Part shown: positions 24,903 to 33,387 of the stretch, piece after piece
How the letters are laid out: each line of letters opens with the position of its first letter
Numbering within the stretch: position 1 is the stretch's first letter
From: Bacillota bacterium
GTDB lineage: Bacteria; Bacillota; Clostridia; Lachnospirales; Lachnospiraceae
NCBI GenBank assembly: GCA_023399055.1
Contig: JAEWQV010000010.1
Location: 186,001-250,000 of the forward strand
DNA length: 64,000 bases
Reading direction: 5' to 3'
Notes under the pieces: generated by a model
The model's database searches: none
Seen by the model: only the letters and a program-made list of their open reading frames with translations
Told to the model about the DNA's origin: nothing
Position numbers and translations under genes: made by a program

Positions 24903-26024
24903 TTAACTTTGCATGCTTCTAGTAAAAATTTGTACAAGGTCTTGTCTATCAGGTACAACGCGTGAATTCATTATATTTCTTGCATTAATAGCAATGGACG
25001 TAAAGCGTTCTATCTCTTGCTCAGATATAGTTTCCCTCTCACCCAGCAGTCGTAAGAACAATGCCTCAAACTCATCAATCGTATCCAAGCTCATGGCCGT
25101 AAGTATTTTTTTTACTAATTCCTGATTACTTTTCATTACGAATCTCATGAAACTAGGCAGCAATAAGCCATTCGCTCTTCCGTGATCAATATTTCTGAAA
25201 TAGGTAAGGCTATAACCCATCGCATGCACTGCTGTTGTACCAGTATGTGCGATAACTACTCCTGCTAGCATAGAACCATAAAGTAGTTTCTCACGTACAT
25301 CAATGGTCAAATTATTGCTGTTAATAGAATACTCTGGAGAAAGATATTTTAGACAAGAAACTAATTTTTTCAAGCTTTCACCAGCTATCATATTACTTAT
25401 CTCGGTGGATCTCACGCTAAGCATTCCCTCTATTGCATGGGACATTGCATCAATTGCTGTATTAATTGTAATTTCCATGGATAGATCTTTCATGTATTTT
25501 GCATCCAACAAAGCAAGCTTAGGAAAAATCAGAGGAGATGCAATACTTGTCTTTGTCTGTGATGCAACATTGGTCAGAATAGAATACTGAGTCACTTCCG
25601 AGCCAGTACCTGCTGTTGTTGGTACCAGAATAATCGGAAGTACTTTATCCCCATACTGTCCTTTAAAAAGATCTTCTTCCGCAATGTCCTGTGCTGCCAG
25701 CAAAGCAATTGCTTTTGCTGCATCCATAGGGGAGCCTCCCCCAATTCCAATTACAAAGTCCGCACTATGTTTCTTTGCCAATTCTGCGCCTTCATAAACA
25801 CATGCCACAGTTGGATTATTCATAACCTTATCATATAATATGTAATCCATTTCCTGTGTTTTTAAAGCATCTGTTATGTCCTGCAAAGATCCATTCTTTT
25901 TCGCAGAATTAGCCCCGGTGACGATAAGGGCTGTTTGTCCAAATTCTTTCAATAAATGTGCATTCTGCCTAATGCAATCCTCCATCATAAGGACCTTAGT
26001 AGGCATATGGAAATTTAACGTCAT
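24903..26024 (-). CDS. Iron-type (group III) alcohol dehydrogenase family protein
   Basis: This 373-residue protein has the group III fold: an N-terminal Rossmann-like domain with IGIGGGSPMDAAKA (about 97-108), PTTAGTGSEVTQYS, and a helical metal domain with ligands in NTAIDAMSHAIEG and HTGTTAVHAMGY plus DHGRANG. Members reduce aldehydes to alcohols or oxidise glycerol or propanediol with NAD(P)H and usually Fe2+. The native substrate cannot be inferred. It stands alone between glnA and the divergent TetR gene; AAGGAG lies nine bases before the ATG. Its 3' end is about 100 bp upstream of the glnA promoter. Confidence 0.9.
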   Translation of the reverse strand: MTLNFHMPTKVLMMEDCIRQNAHLLKEFGQTALIVTGANSAKKNGSLQDITDALKTQEMDYILYDKVMNNPTVACVYEGAELAKKHSADFVIGIGGGSPMDAAKAIALLAAQDIAEEDLFKGQYGDKVLPIILVPTTAGTGSEVTQYSILTNVASQTKTSIASPLIFPKLALLDAKYMKDLSMEITINTAIDAMSHAIEGMLSVRSTEISNMIAGESLKKLVSCLKYLSPEYSINSNNLTIDVREKLLYGSMLAGVVIAHTGTTAVHAMGYSLTYFRNIDHGRANGLLLPSFMRFVMKSNQELVKKILTAMSLDTIDEFEALFLRLLGERETISEQEIERFTSIAINARNIMNSRVVPDRQDLVQIFTRSMQS

Positions 26025-26275
26025 AACATTGTTCTCCTTTATTTATATTCTCTTACCATACATATTACACCACGCCTATGATGCGTTGTTAAAATTAACA
26101 CTATCACGTCCTAATAATCCGTAAAATATAATATTTTCATTATACAATTAATCCCTATCGTGTCAATATGAATAGTACTACTTCCAATCAAGTAACTGAA
26201 AAACCTGTCATTAATTAAGATTAAAACTCTTGTTGAAGAATTTTTTCATAATCCAACTTTTAAGAAAGGAGATAA

Positions 26276-26304
26276 TTGACAATATTACCGGTTATGCATA
26301 TAAT
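26276..26304 (+). promoter_or_regulatory. Consensus promoter of the TetR-ABC operon with possible operator
   Basis: TTGACA (26276-26281), 17 bp, TATAAT (26299-26304) is a perfect sigma-A consensus. Just downstream AAAACA and TGTTTT form a spaced inverted repeat with ACATATGT inside, a plausible site for autorepression by the TetR protein. Otherwise the 250 bp back to the alcohol dehydrogenase gene show nothing I can assign. Confidence 0.8.
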
Positions 26305-26349
26305 AAAACATATGTTGCAAAACAGGTGTTTTTAAATGGAGGGAATGAA

Positions 26350-26925
26350 ATGCCACCAAAGCAAAAATTTACGAAGGATGCTATTATTTCTGCTGCCTTA
26401 GAAATTACAAAAAGAGAAGGAATAACCGCGCTTACAGCCAGAAGGCTGGGGGCAGAGTTGAATAGTTCAGCCCGGCCTATCTTTACTGTATTTCAGAATA
26501 TGGTCGAAGTACATAATAAAACAATTCAGGGAGCAAGAGCACTCTATAATGAATATGTTGAAAAAGGTCTAGCTGAACCAAATCCATTTAAGGGTGTTGG
26601 AAAGGCTTATATCCAATTTGCAAGATTTGAACCTAAATTGTTTCAGTTATTGTTTATGACAGAGTGCGGCGCAGTACCTGAACTTTCAGATGTTCTTTCT
26701 ATGATAGATGAAAACAGTAACAAAATTTTAGATACGATAAAAAAAGAATATGGATTAGAGGATACAAATGCAAGAAAGGTTTATCAATATTTATGGATAT
26801 TTACTCATGGAATTGCTACGCTGTACGCAACTGGAGTATGTCAGTTCAAAGAATCAGACATAAGTACTATGCTAGATGATGTATGCAGAAGTGTTCTGCA
26901 GAGGATGAAAGCAGGTGAAAAGTAA
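26350..26925 (+). CDS. TetR-family transcriptional regulator
   Basis: This 191-residue regulator has an N-terminal helix-turn-helix (KDAIISAALEITKREGITALTARRLGAELNSSARPIFTVF, residues about 9-48) and a helical ligand domain. The usual TetR pattern of Tyr-x-His-Phe after the recognition helix is replaced by RPIFTVFQN, a variant seen in some clostridial regulators. I chose the ATG at 26350, eight bases after GGAGGG; the frame is open 40 codons upstream but lies across the promoter. Its stop overlaps the next start (TAATG), so it is the first gene of a three-gene exporter operon and probably controls it. Confidence 0.9.
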   Translation: MPPKQKFTKDAIISAALEITKREGITALTARRLGAELNSSARPIFTVFQNMVEVHNKTIQGARALYNEYVEKGLAEPNPFKGVGKAYIQFARFEPKLFQLLFMTECGAVPELSDVLSMIDENSNKILDTIKKEYGLEDTNARKVYQYLWIFTHGIATLYATGVCQFKESDISTMLDDVCRSVLQRMKAGEK

Positions 26926-27617
26926 TGATTAAGATTAATAACATAACCAAATTCTATGGAAGTAAGGATAACTCCTTCTCTGTGTTAAAAGGTATAACCC
27001 TCGAGATGAAAGAGGCGGATTTCACTGTTATATTAGGACCATCCGGTTCCGGTAAATCAACGTTGCTTAATGTTATATCGGGCCTAGAACGACCGGATAG
27101 CGGAACAATTCTATATGATTCGGAAGATATCACAGCCTTATCGGATGCTAAATTAACGTTATTTCGAAAAAAGAACATTGGTTTCATCTTCCAGCAGTAT
27201 TATTTACTTCCTAATTTGAATGTGGATAAGAATGTAAAAATGGGAGCCGATTTAACAGGAAACCGGGATTATCGTGAGATAATAGAAGCGGTTGGCCTCG
27301 GTGATAAAACAAATAAATTCCCCAGTGAACTTAGTGGCGGAGAACAGCAAAGAGTTTCGGTTGCCAGAGCTTTGGCAAAAAAACCAAAGGTATTGTTTTT
27401 AGATGAGCCAACAGGCGCACTGGATGAAGAAACTGGCAGGTTAGTTTTAAATTACATATCCAATCTTCAAAAGGAATATCATTTTTCAATTGTTATGGTA
27501 ACTCATAATACCAATATTTCAGAAATGGCAAATACAGTGATCAAAATGAACAGCGGTAAAATCATTGAAATTAGTTACAACGAAAACCAGAAATCTGCTT
27601 ATGAGATAGGATGGTGA
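26925..27617 (+). CDS. ABC transporter ATP-binding protein, MacB/LolD type
   Basis: This 230-residue ATPase shows Walker A GPSGSGKSTLL (about 36-46), Q-loop FQQYYLLP, signature ELSGGEQQRVSVARAL, Walker B VLFLDEPTGALD and H-loop VTHN. It overlaps the TetR gene by one base and is followed after four bases by its permease, which suggests translational coupling through the operon. The likely role is efflux of a toxic compound or peptide, with induction through TetR. The substrate is unknown. Confidence 0.92.
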   Translation: MIKINNITKFYGSKDNSFSVLKGITLEMKEADFTVILGPSGSGKSTLLNVISGLERPDSGTILYDSEDITALSDAKLTLFRKKNIGFIFQQYYLLPNLNVDKNVKMGADLTGNRDYREIIEAVGLGDKTNKFPSELSGGEQQRVSVARALAKKPKVLFLDEPTGALDEETGRLVLNYISNLQKEYHFSIVMVTHNTNISEMANTVIKMNSGKIIEISYNENQKSAYEIGW

Positions 27618-27621
27618 CCCT

Positions 27622-28770
27622 ATGATAATTCGCTTTAAAGATGCTGCTAAACTTATTGGGGTATCCATAATCTCTTGCTGTGCTGTTTTTGTTTGTACAC
27701 TGTTTTTAAATTTTAATATTGATATTGTTGAGGTAAAAGGATTAATTACCACAGAAGCCATCATGGCATTTTATGATGCACAGGTGTTATTGGGGAAGGT
27801 TACAAGTACTGTGAGCGGTGGTTGTTTACTATTAACCTCTATTATCATGTTATTTTTCTACATTAAGCATTATATCGATGTTCACAAAAAAGAGTTAGGT
27901 ATTTTAAAGGCACTGGGGTACTCAAATTTTAGAATAGCAAAAGGATTTTGGGTGTTTGGGTGCAGTATTTTTGTAGGCTCTTCTTTAGGCTATTGTTCGT
28001 CCTTTGCATTAATGCCCACCTTTTATAAAGTTATGAACGAAGATTCCTTACTTCCAGCAATACCCATGCACTTTAATATTGAATTAGCCTTATACTTAGT
28101 GGTTTTACCAACTGTTACATTCTCTCTGCTTGCAGTTGTTTATAGTTATCATAAGCTGAAATCTCCGGTATTACAATTACTGAAAGGACAAAGCAAAGTA
28201 ACTTTTAAAAAAGCTAAGCAGAAAAAACAGCAACCTGCAGAAATGACATTTTTACAAGACTTAAAGCGAAGTACGGTAAAAAGTCGAGCATCACTTATTT
28301 TCTTTATTGCCTTTGCCTCCTTTTGCTATTCTTCTATGATGCAAATGTCCTTTAGTATGGATGAGTTATCAAGTACGATGTTTGCAGCCATAATCATTGT
28401 TATCGGTCTTATTTTGGCTTGTACTACTTTGTTTTTAGCTATATCAACAGTTGTTAAGGCTAATATACCAACAATTTCTATGATGGGGATATTCGGTTAT
28501 TCGTCACGCGAATGCAGTGATGCAATCTTGAATGGCTACAGGCCTATCGCTTATATGGGTTTTGTAATAGGAACACTCTATCAGTATGGTTTACTAAAAA
28601 CAATGCTTTGGTTATACTCCAAATCATTAGAAAATATTCCGGAATATCATTTTGATTTTAAAGCCTTTATAATTGTTCTTATCTCTTTTGTACTTATATA
28701 TGAAACAATTATATTCTGTTACGCTGGTAGAATAAAGAAGATATCAATTAAGGAAATTATGACACCCTAA
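27622..28770 (+). CDS. ABC transporter permease, FtsX-like (short form)
   Basis: This 382-residue membrane protein has helices at about 10-28, 62-82, 110-135, 150-175, 225-245, 254-280, 310-330 and 345-365, with FtsX-type coupling sequences HKKELGILKALGYSNFRIAKG (after helix 2) and MMGIFGYSSRECSDAILNGY near the C-terminal repeat. It appears to hold two FtsX-like halves but no large extracytoplasmic domain, shorter than MacB-like permeases. It follows the ATPase gene after four bases. Confidence 0.82.
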   Translation: MIIRFKDAAKLIGVSIISCCAVFVCTLFLNFNIDIVEVKGLITTEAIMAFYDAQVLLGKVTSTVSGGCLLLTSIIMLFFYIKHYIDVHKKELGILKALGYSNFRIAKGFWVFGCSIFVGSSLGYCSSFALMPTFYKVMNEDSLLPAIPMHFNIELALYLVVLPTVTFSLLAVVYSYHKLKSPVLQLLKGQSKVTFKKAKQKKQQPAEMTFLQDLKRSTVKSRASLIFFIAFASFCYSSMMQMSFSMDELSSTMFAAIIIVIGLILACTTLFLAISTVVKANIPTISMMGIFGYSSRECSDAILNGYRPIAYMGFVIGTLYQYGLLKTMLWLYSKSLENIPEYHFDFKAFIIVLISFVLIYETIIFCYAGRIKKISIKEIMTP

Positions 28771-28805
28771 TTGAGGTGTTAGATAATAATGTAGGATAGA
28801 TATAT

Positions 28806-28858
28806 AGAAAAGAAGGAAAAACCAGCTTCCCTAAAAGCACTGTTCTTCCTTCTTTTCT
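28806..28858. terminator. Bidirectional terminator
   Basis: AGAAAAGAAGGAA pairs with TTCCTTCTTTTCT between the convergent exporter operon and prfC; pyrimidine-rich tails exist in both directions. Confidence 0.75.
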
Positions 28859-28874
28859 TTCATGTATTATTATC

Positions 28875-30464
28875 CTATGCGTTACCAAATTCGGACAATA
28901 CCAGTTCCTTGTTACGGTCGAGAGCCATCTGAATGCTCCAGCGATTTACAAATAAAAGCAATGGGTTCCCCTTTAAATCTTTAATTTTCTTCGTATCGGA
29001 GGACACGCTTAATTTCGTTACATCAATATTCTTATTCTCAATCCAACGGATGTACTCATAACCTAAAGTCTCCATACGAATTTCCACACCATACTCGGAT
29101 TCCAGACGGAATTTCAACACATCAAATTGCAAAACGCCAACAACACCTACAATAATTTCTTCCATACCAGTGTTATACTCCTGGAAGATCTGAATTGCAC
29201 CTTCCTGCGCAATCTGGGAAATCCCTTTTAAGAATTGTTTTCTCTTCATGGTATCTACTTGACGTATTTTTGCAAAATGCTCCGGTGAGAACGTAGGAAT
29301 ACCTTCGTAGGTGAACTTCTGGTCAGCGGAACAAAGGGTATCACCAATGGAAAAGATACCGGGATCAAACACACCGATAATATCTCCAGCATAGGCTTCT
29401 TCAATTATGGTTCGCTCGGAAGCCATCAGCTGTTGTGGCTGGGATAATCTAATTTTCTTATTTCCCTGAACATGATTTACTTCCATGCCAGCAGTGAACT
29501 TACCAGAGCAAATTCTCATAAACGCAATTCTATCTCTATGTGCTTTATTCATATTTGCCTGAATTTTAAATACAAAAGCAGAAAACTCATTGGTCAATGG
29601 ATCAATCTTTCCTTCGGAAGAATTTCTAGGAAGAGGAGACGTTGTCATATCCAAATATTGTTCTAAGAATGCCTCTACACCGAAGTTAGTTAATGCGGAA
29701 CCAAAAAATACAGGAGTCAGCTTTCCGGATAACACTTCATCTATATCAAACTCACTGCTCGCACCGTCAATTAATTCAATTTCCTCAGTTAAGATATCAT
29801 GATTATCTTTTCCTATTAAAGCATCAAGTCCCGGATCACCCAGTTCTACCTCAATGGTGTCTACTTCCTTTTGTCCATTATTCGCAGCATAAAAACGTGA
29901 TATATGCTTTGATTTACGATCATAAACGCCTTTAAAATTCTTACCCGACCCAATTGGCCAATTCATTGGACAGGTCCGGATACCAAGTACGGTTTCAATA
30001 TCATCCAGAAGCTCAAAGGTATTCCTTGCTTCACGATCCAACTTGTTAATAAAGGTAAATATCGGTATATTTCGCATAACACATACCTTGAATAACTTTT
30101 TCGTCTGATTCTCAACACCTTTCGAAGCATCGATTACCATGACAGCGGAATCGGCTGCCATCAGGGTACGATAGGTATCCTCTGAGAAATCCTGATGTCC
30201 AGGCGTATCCAATATATTAATGCAGTAGTCTCCATAGTTAAATTGCATTACAGATGAGGTTACGGAGATACCACGCTGTTTTTCAATTTCCATCCAGTCA
30301 GATACAGCATGTCTTTCTGTCTTTTTTCCTTTTACGGAACCAGCCAGATTAATAGCTCCACCATATAACAGAAGCTTTTCTGTTAGTGTTGTCTTACCAG
30401 CATCCGGGTGCGATATGATTGCAAAGGTACGTCTTTTCTTTATCTCTTCAGCATAATTATTCAA
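28875..30464 (-). CDS. prfC: Peptide chain release factor 3
   Basis: RF3 (529 residues) is the translational GTPase that removes RF1/RF2 from terminated ribosomes. G-motifs are present: HPDAGKTT (about 19-26), DTPGHQDFSEDTYR, and FINKLDREA. The RF3-specific segments RHAVSDWMEIEKQRGISVTS and IRWIENKN are seen. The start is TTG, seven bases after GGAGG. It is a single-gene unit behind an unusually long, structured leader. Confidence 0.97.
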   Translation of the reverse strand: MNNYAEEIKKRRTFAIISHPDAGKTTLTEKLLLYGGAINLAGSVKGKKTERHAVSDWMEIEKQRGISVTSSVMQFNYGDYCINILDTPGHQDFSEDTYRTLMAADSAVMVIDASKGVENQTKKLFKVCVMRNIPIFTFINKLDREARNTFELLDDIETVLGIRTCPMNWPIGSGKNFKGVYDRKSKHISRFYAANNGQKEVDTIEVELGDPGLDALIGKDNHDILTEEIELIDGASSEFDIDEVLSGKLTPVFFGSALTNFGVEAFLEQYLDMTTSPLPRNSSEGKIDPLTNEFSAFVFKIQANMNKAHRDRIAFMRICSGKFTAGMEVNHVQGNKKIRLSQPQQLMASERTIIEEAYAGDIIGVFDPGIFSIGDTLCSADQKFTYEGIPTFSPEHFAKIRQVDTMKRKQFLKGISQIAQEGAIQIFQEYNTGMEEIIVGVVGVLQFDVLKFRLESEYGVEIRMETLGYEYIRWIENKNIDVTKLSVSSDTKKIKDLKGNPLLLFVNRWSIQMALDRNKELVLSEFGNA

Positions 30465-30546
30465 AATAAATCCTCCAAACTAGTGTATCTTCTACTCGTT
30501 TTAATCATGTCAACAGTATGCTGTATTTTATCTAATTTAAACACAC

Positions 30547-30641
30547 AAAAATTTTACGCAATGGAACAAACTTTACCATCGCGTAAAATGTGTTGTCATG
30601 AATTAACACAACGAACCCTGTAACCTTGCAAGCTCGTTGTG
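30547..30641 (-). promoter_or_regulatory. Attenuator-like hairpins in the prfC leader
   Basis: On the minus strand the first hairpin pairs CACAACGA with TCGTTGTG (30641-30607). The second pairs 14 bases, from ATTTTACGC through GATGG with its complement, with one G-U pair (30589-30551), and is followed by five U. This looks like an intrinsic terminator about 90 bases before the start codon, so prfC may be attenuated, or a short RNA may end here. A weaker TTGACA-like box downstream could give a second promoter. Confidence 0.5.
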
Positions 30642-30662
30642 CCACTTATCTTCTTAATGGTT

Positions 30663-30692
30663 ATGATATATGATGCCAAAGTTCCTTGTCAA
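30663..30692 (-). promoter_or_regulatory. prfC promoter
   Basis: Minus strand: -35 TTGACA (30692-30687), 18 bp, -10 TATCAT (30668-30663). The leader would be about 190 nt. Confidence 0.6.
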
Positions 30693-30761
30693 GTTAATTT
30701 GAGGACTTCTGTATCAAAACAAGGCTACGAGGATATCATGATTTGTCACTTCTAACCTGGT

Positions 30762-31376
30762 CTATTTCTTAGCTCCTGTGGTTGGCTTGGGGGTTACCGT
30801 TGGCAGTACAATATCAAAATCCTTGAATTTTGCATTAATTCCCATCTTCTTTAGCATCTGTTCCACATAGGTCAGCATTGATTCACTTAACAATTCCTTC
30901 ATGGATACCTCAAGTTCAATTACGTATTTGATATCCGTGCTGTCAGTCGTTGATTTTACTGCCTTAGTTGGATCTGTTTCTGTTAGGAATTGAAAGGTGT
31001 ATGCCTTGGCTAATGAATTACCTGCCACATCCTTTAGTGCTGCTGCCGGGATTGTCACGGTATAGGAGGTGTTATATTTTAAAGTAGTCTTTGGTTTAAT
31101 CTTAATAAATTTATCACTTATTTCATAAGTAAAAGTTATTTTCTTTGTTTCTTCTTCCTTTAACGTAATCTTAGCTATATTCTTTCCCTTTTTCACTGTT
31201 TCATTAAAACGGATTAATAAGGTACTTTCCACCATTACATTTGTGGCATAATTGCCCGGATTCGTATTTGTTATCACAGGTGCTTTTGTATCCTTCTTTG
31301 ATGTAGCTGCCTGTACCGGTGCCAACATACTGCTTAATAACAGTATCATACAAATAAATGCTCCTAATCTTTTCAT
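30762..31376 (-). CDS. Secreted protein with a Big_5 (SbsA-type) Ig-like domain
   Basis: This 204-residue protein starts with a clear signal peptide (MKRLGAFICMILLLSSMLAP, cleavage near VQA-A). Residues about 35-125 match a bacterial Ig-like Big_5 domain: APVITNTNPGNYATNV, FNETVKKGKN, LKYNTSYTVTIPAAALKDVAGN. The tail (about 140-204) contains an amphipathic segment and a Thr/Pro/Lys-rich end. No lipobox or sortase motif is visible. GGAGGA precedes the chosen ATG; an in-frame ATG 13 codons upstream lacks a ribosome site. It follows the histidine kinase gene by 62 bp in the same direction and may be the end of that operon. Confidence 0.75.
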   Translation of the reverse strand: MKRLGAFICMILLLSSMLAPVQAATSKKDTKAPVITNTNPGNYATNVMVESTLLIRFNETVKKGKNIAKITLKEEETKKITFTYEISDKFIKIKPKTTLKYNTSYTVTIPAAALKDVAGNSLAKAYTFQFLTETDPTKAVKSTTDSTDIKYVIELEVSMKELLSESMLTYVEQMLKKMGINAKFKDFDIVLPTVTPKPTTGAKK

Positions 31377-31438
31377 AAATCCTCCTTTACACAACCTGAA
31401 TTGCAATATCTGCAACCCATCTGTCTTTACTATTGATT

Positions 31439-32476
31439 TTACCTTTGCAATGGTAAGTTAATCTGAAAGGTCGTACCTTTCTCTTTCTCACTTTTGACTG
31501 AAATATCCCCCTGACATAACTCCACAATTCGTTTTACGATAGATAGTCCCAATCCGTTGCCTTCTAATATATGGGATTTGTCTCCTTGATAGAACTTATC
31601 AAAGATATGCCCCATGGTTTCCTGGTTAATTCCTATGCCATGGTCCGTTATTTCAACTATAATATTTTTATTCTCCTCTGCTCTGCAACTAATAATTATA
31701 GTGGATTCAGGATAACTAAATTTAATTGCATTTGAGATTAAATTCATCCAGACATGGGATAACATCTCTTCATTGGTATAGTAAATCGTCTCTTCCAAAT
31801 TAAGCTGAAATTCTATTCTTTTCCTGCTCCATTGCTTTTCTAATATTAAGACGCATTTTCGAAGCTGCTCATCCAGATAGAACTCTTTTCTATCAATAAC
31901 GATTTGTTGATTCTCAAACCGAGTTAAAAGCAGGATATTTGCTGACATATTCGTAAGTCTCTCTGACTCTGTTATGATAATGTCGGTATACTCTTTTCTC
32001 TGTTCCTGCGTCAAGGATTCCTTTTGTAATTGCTTTGCAAACCCTCTGATGGATACAATCGGTGTCTTGAATTCGTGAGAAAAATTATTGATGAAATTCT
32101 GTCGAAAGATTTCTATTCCACCCAGTTCTTTTGCCATGATATTAAAGCTTTTTATAAGCACTCCAAGCTCATTATCTTGCTTTATTTCCCTTACTCGAAC
32201 TGTGAAATCTCCTTTTGAAACTATTTGCGTAGCCTCAATTAAGTCATGCATCGGTCTTAAGATCTTTTTACTGACAATGATTGTAATCAATGTTCCTAGA
32301 ATAATACTGACACCAAGACTAATCATCGGCATTAGGTATAATCCAAGGTGACTATTGGGCAGCACTCCTATTAAATATAGGAAGAGTAGACAAATCACTG
32401 TCATTAACCCAGACAGTACCATGATTACCAGTACACAGAAAACCATAATCACATTTAATGTACGTAGCTTATTCAT
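31439..32476 (-). CDS. Sensor histidine kinase (HAMP, HisKA, HATPase_c)
   Basis: This 345-residue kinase has two transmembrane helices (about 8-36 and 44-66) joined by a loop of only about a dozen residues, then a HAMP domain, HisKA with the phosphorylated His in NFSHEFKTP (about 131), and an HATPase with N-box WMNLISNAIKFS, G1 DHGIGIN and G2 GNGLGLSIV. The tiny outer loop resembles intramembrane-sensing kinases that listen to an ABC transporter. The response regulator lies three bases upstream and a MacB-like ABC gene is divergent, so transporter-coupled sensing is plausible. Confidence 0.93.
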   Translation of the reverse strand: MNKLRTLNVIMVFCVLVIMVLSGLMTVICLLFLYLIGVLPNSHLGLYLMPMISLGVSIILGTLITIIVSKKILRPMHDLIEATQIVSKGDFTVRVREIKQDNELGVLIKSFNIMAKELGGIEIFRQNFINNFSHEFKTPIVSIRGFAKQLQKESLTQEQRKEYTDIIITESERLTNMSANILLLTRFENQQIVIDRKEFYLDEQLRKCVLILEKQWSRKRIEFQLNLEETIYYTNEEMLSHVWMNLISNAIKFSYPESTIIISCRAEENKNIIVEITDHGIGINQETMGHIFDKFYQGDKSHILEGNGLGLSIVKRIVELCQGDISVKSEKEKGTTFQINLPLQR

Positions 32477-32479
32477 CCC

Positions 32480-33154
32480 TTATCCTTTCTTTACCGCCTT
32501 ATATCCAAGTCCTCTGACTGTAATTATATCTACATCCTCATTTTCCTTTAATCGTTCCCTTAATCGGTTAATATGGACATCAACCGTCCTTTCATCGGAA
32601 TCACTGTCCATAGACCAAAGTTCGTCCATTAACTGTCTTCTGGTAAAAATCTTCCCCGGATAGGAAAGTAATTTATATATCAGCATGAACTCTTTCTTTG
32701 GAAGTTCGTGTGTACTGCTCCCATCCGTTATGATTAATTCATCATAATTAAGAGTTGTCCTTCCAATGACCAATTTATGCTCATTTGCTATCTTCATTCT
32801 TCTAAGGAGCGCAGCAATTCGAAGTAACATTTCCTCTTCATCTACGGGTTTTACCATATAATCATCTGTTCCCACCAGAAAACCCTTCTTTATATCCATT
32901 GGAGTTTCTCTGGCAGTAACCATGAGAATTGGAATTTCCCATCCGGCACTCCGAAGCAACTCAGTAAATTTATACCCATCCATCTGTGGCATCATAATAT
33001 CCAAAATAATTAAATCCACCTGTACCTTATCCAATAGATCAAGGCCTTCCTGCCCATCCCCTGCGAGAAACACCTCATAGCCATTCTGTTCGAGTACTGC
33101 CTTCATTAGTTTCCTTGTATGAAAGTCATCCTCTACGACCATAATATGAAACAT
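32480..33154 (-). CDS. OmpR/PhoB-family response regulator
   Basis: This 224-residue regulator has a receiver domain (acidic pair EDD at 8-10, phosphoacceptor Asp in LIILDIMMPQMDGYK near 53, Lys near 103 in VKPVDEEE) and a C-terminal winged helix (RRQLMDELW, TVDVHINRLRERL, VRGLGYKAV). It pairs with the kinase immediately downstream. A direct repeat in front of the divergent ABC gene is a plausible target. Confidence 0.95.
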   Translation of the reverse strand: MFHIMVVEDDFHTRKLMKAVLEQNGYEVFLAGDGQEGLDLLDKVQVDLIILDIMMPQMDGYKFTELLRSAGWEIPILMVTARETPMDIKKGFLVGTDDYMVKPVDEEEMLLRIAALLRRMKIANEHKLVIGRTTLNYDELIITDGSSTHELPKKEFMLIYKLLSYPGKIFTRRQLMDELWSMDSDSDERTVDVHINRLRERLKENEDVDIITVRGLGYKAVKKG

Positions 33155-33181
33155 AAGAACCTCCCTGTATATCTTAATGTG

Positions 33182-33211
33182 ATTTTATCACATAGTAGAT
33201 AATATTGTCTA
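33182..33211 (-). promoter_or_regulatory. Promoter of the two-component operon
   Basis: Minus strand: -35 TAGACA (33211-33206), 18 bp, -10 TAAAAT (33187-33182), about 30 bp before the regulator start. Confidence 0.6.
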
Positions 33212-33323
33212 AATTTTTCCACAAAGCAAATCTATTTCCTATGAAAAGCATACCATTTTACCTGCGGAAGAGCCAGACTTATCCAATAGAATAAATTATT
33301 AACTTTTCATAAAGTATGCGATT

Positions 33324-33356
33324 GTTAATATTCAGTTAATATAGGGCGATTATACT
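33324..33356 (+). promoter_or_regulatory. Candidate response-regulator site and -10 box of the ABC gene
   Basis: GTTAATA (33324-33330) repeats at 33335-33341 with an 11-bp period, the usual spacing of OmpR-family half-sites. A TATACT -10 lies at 33351-33356, and the expected -35 position holds a poor match covered by the repeats, as in activator-dependent promoters. The regulator encoded divergently is the obvious candidate binder. Confidence 0.5.
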
Positions 33357-33387
33357 CCACCTATTATTATGGAAAGGGGCACATTAG

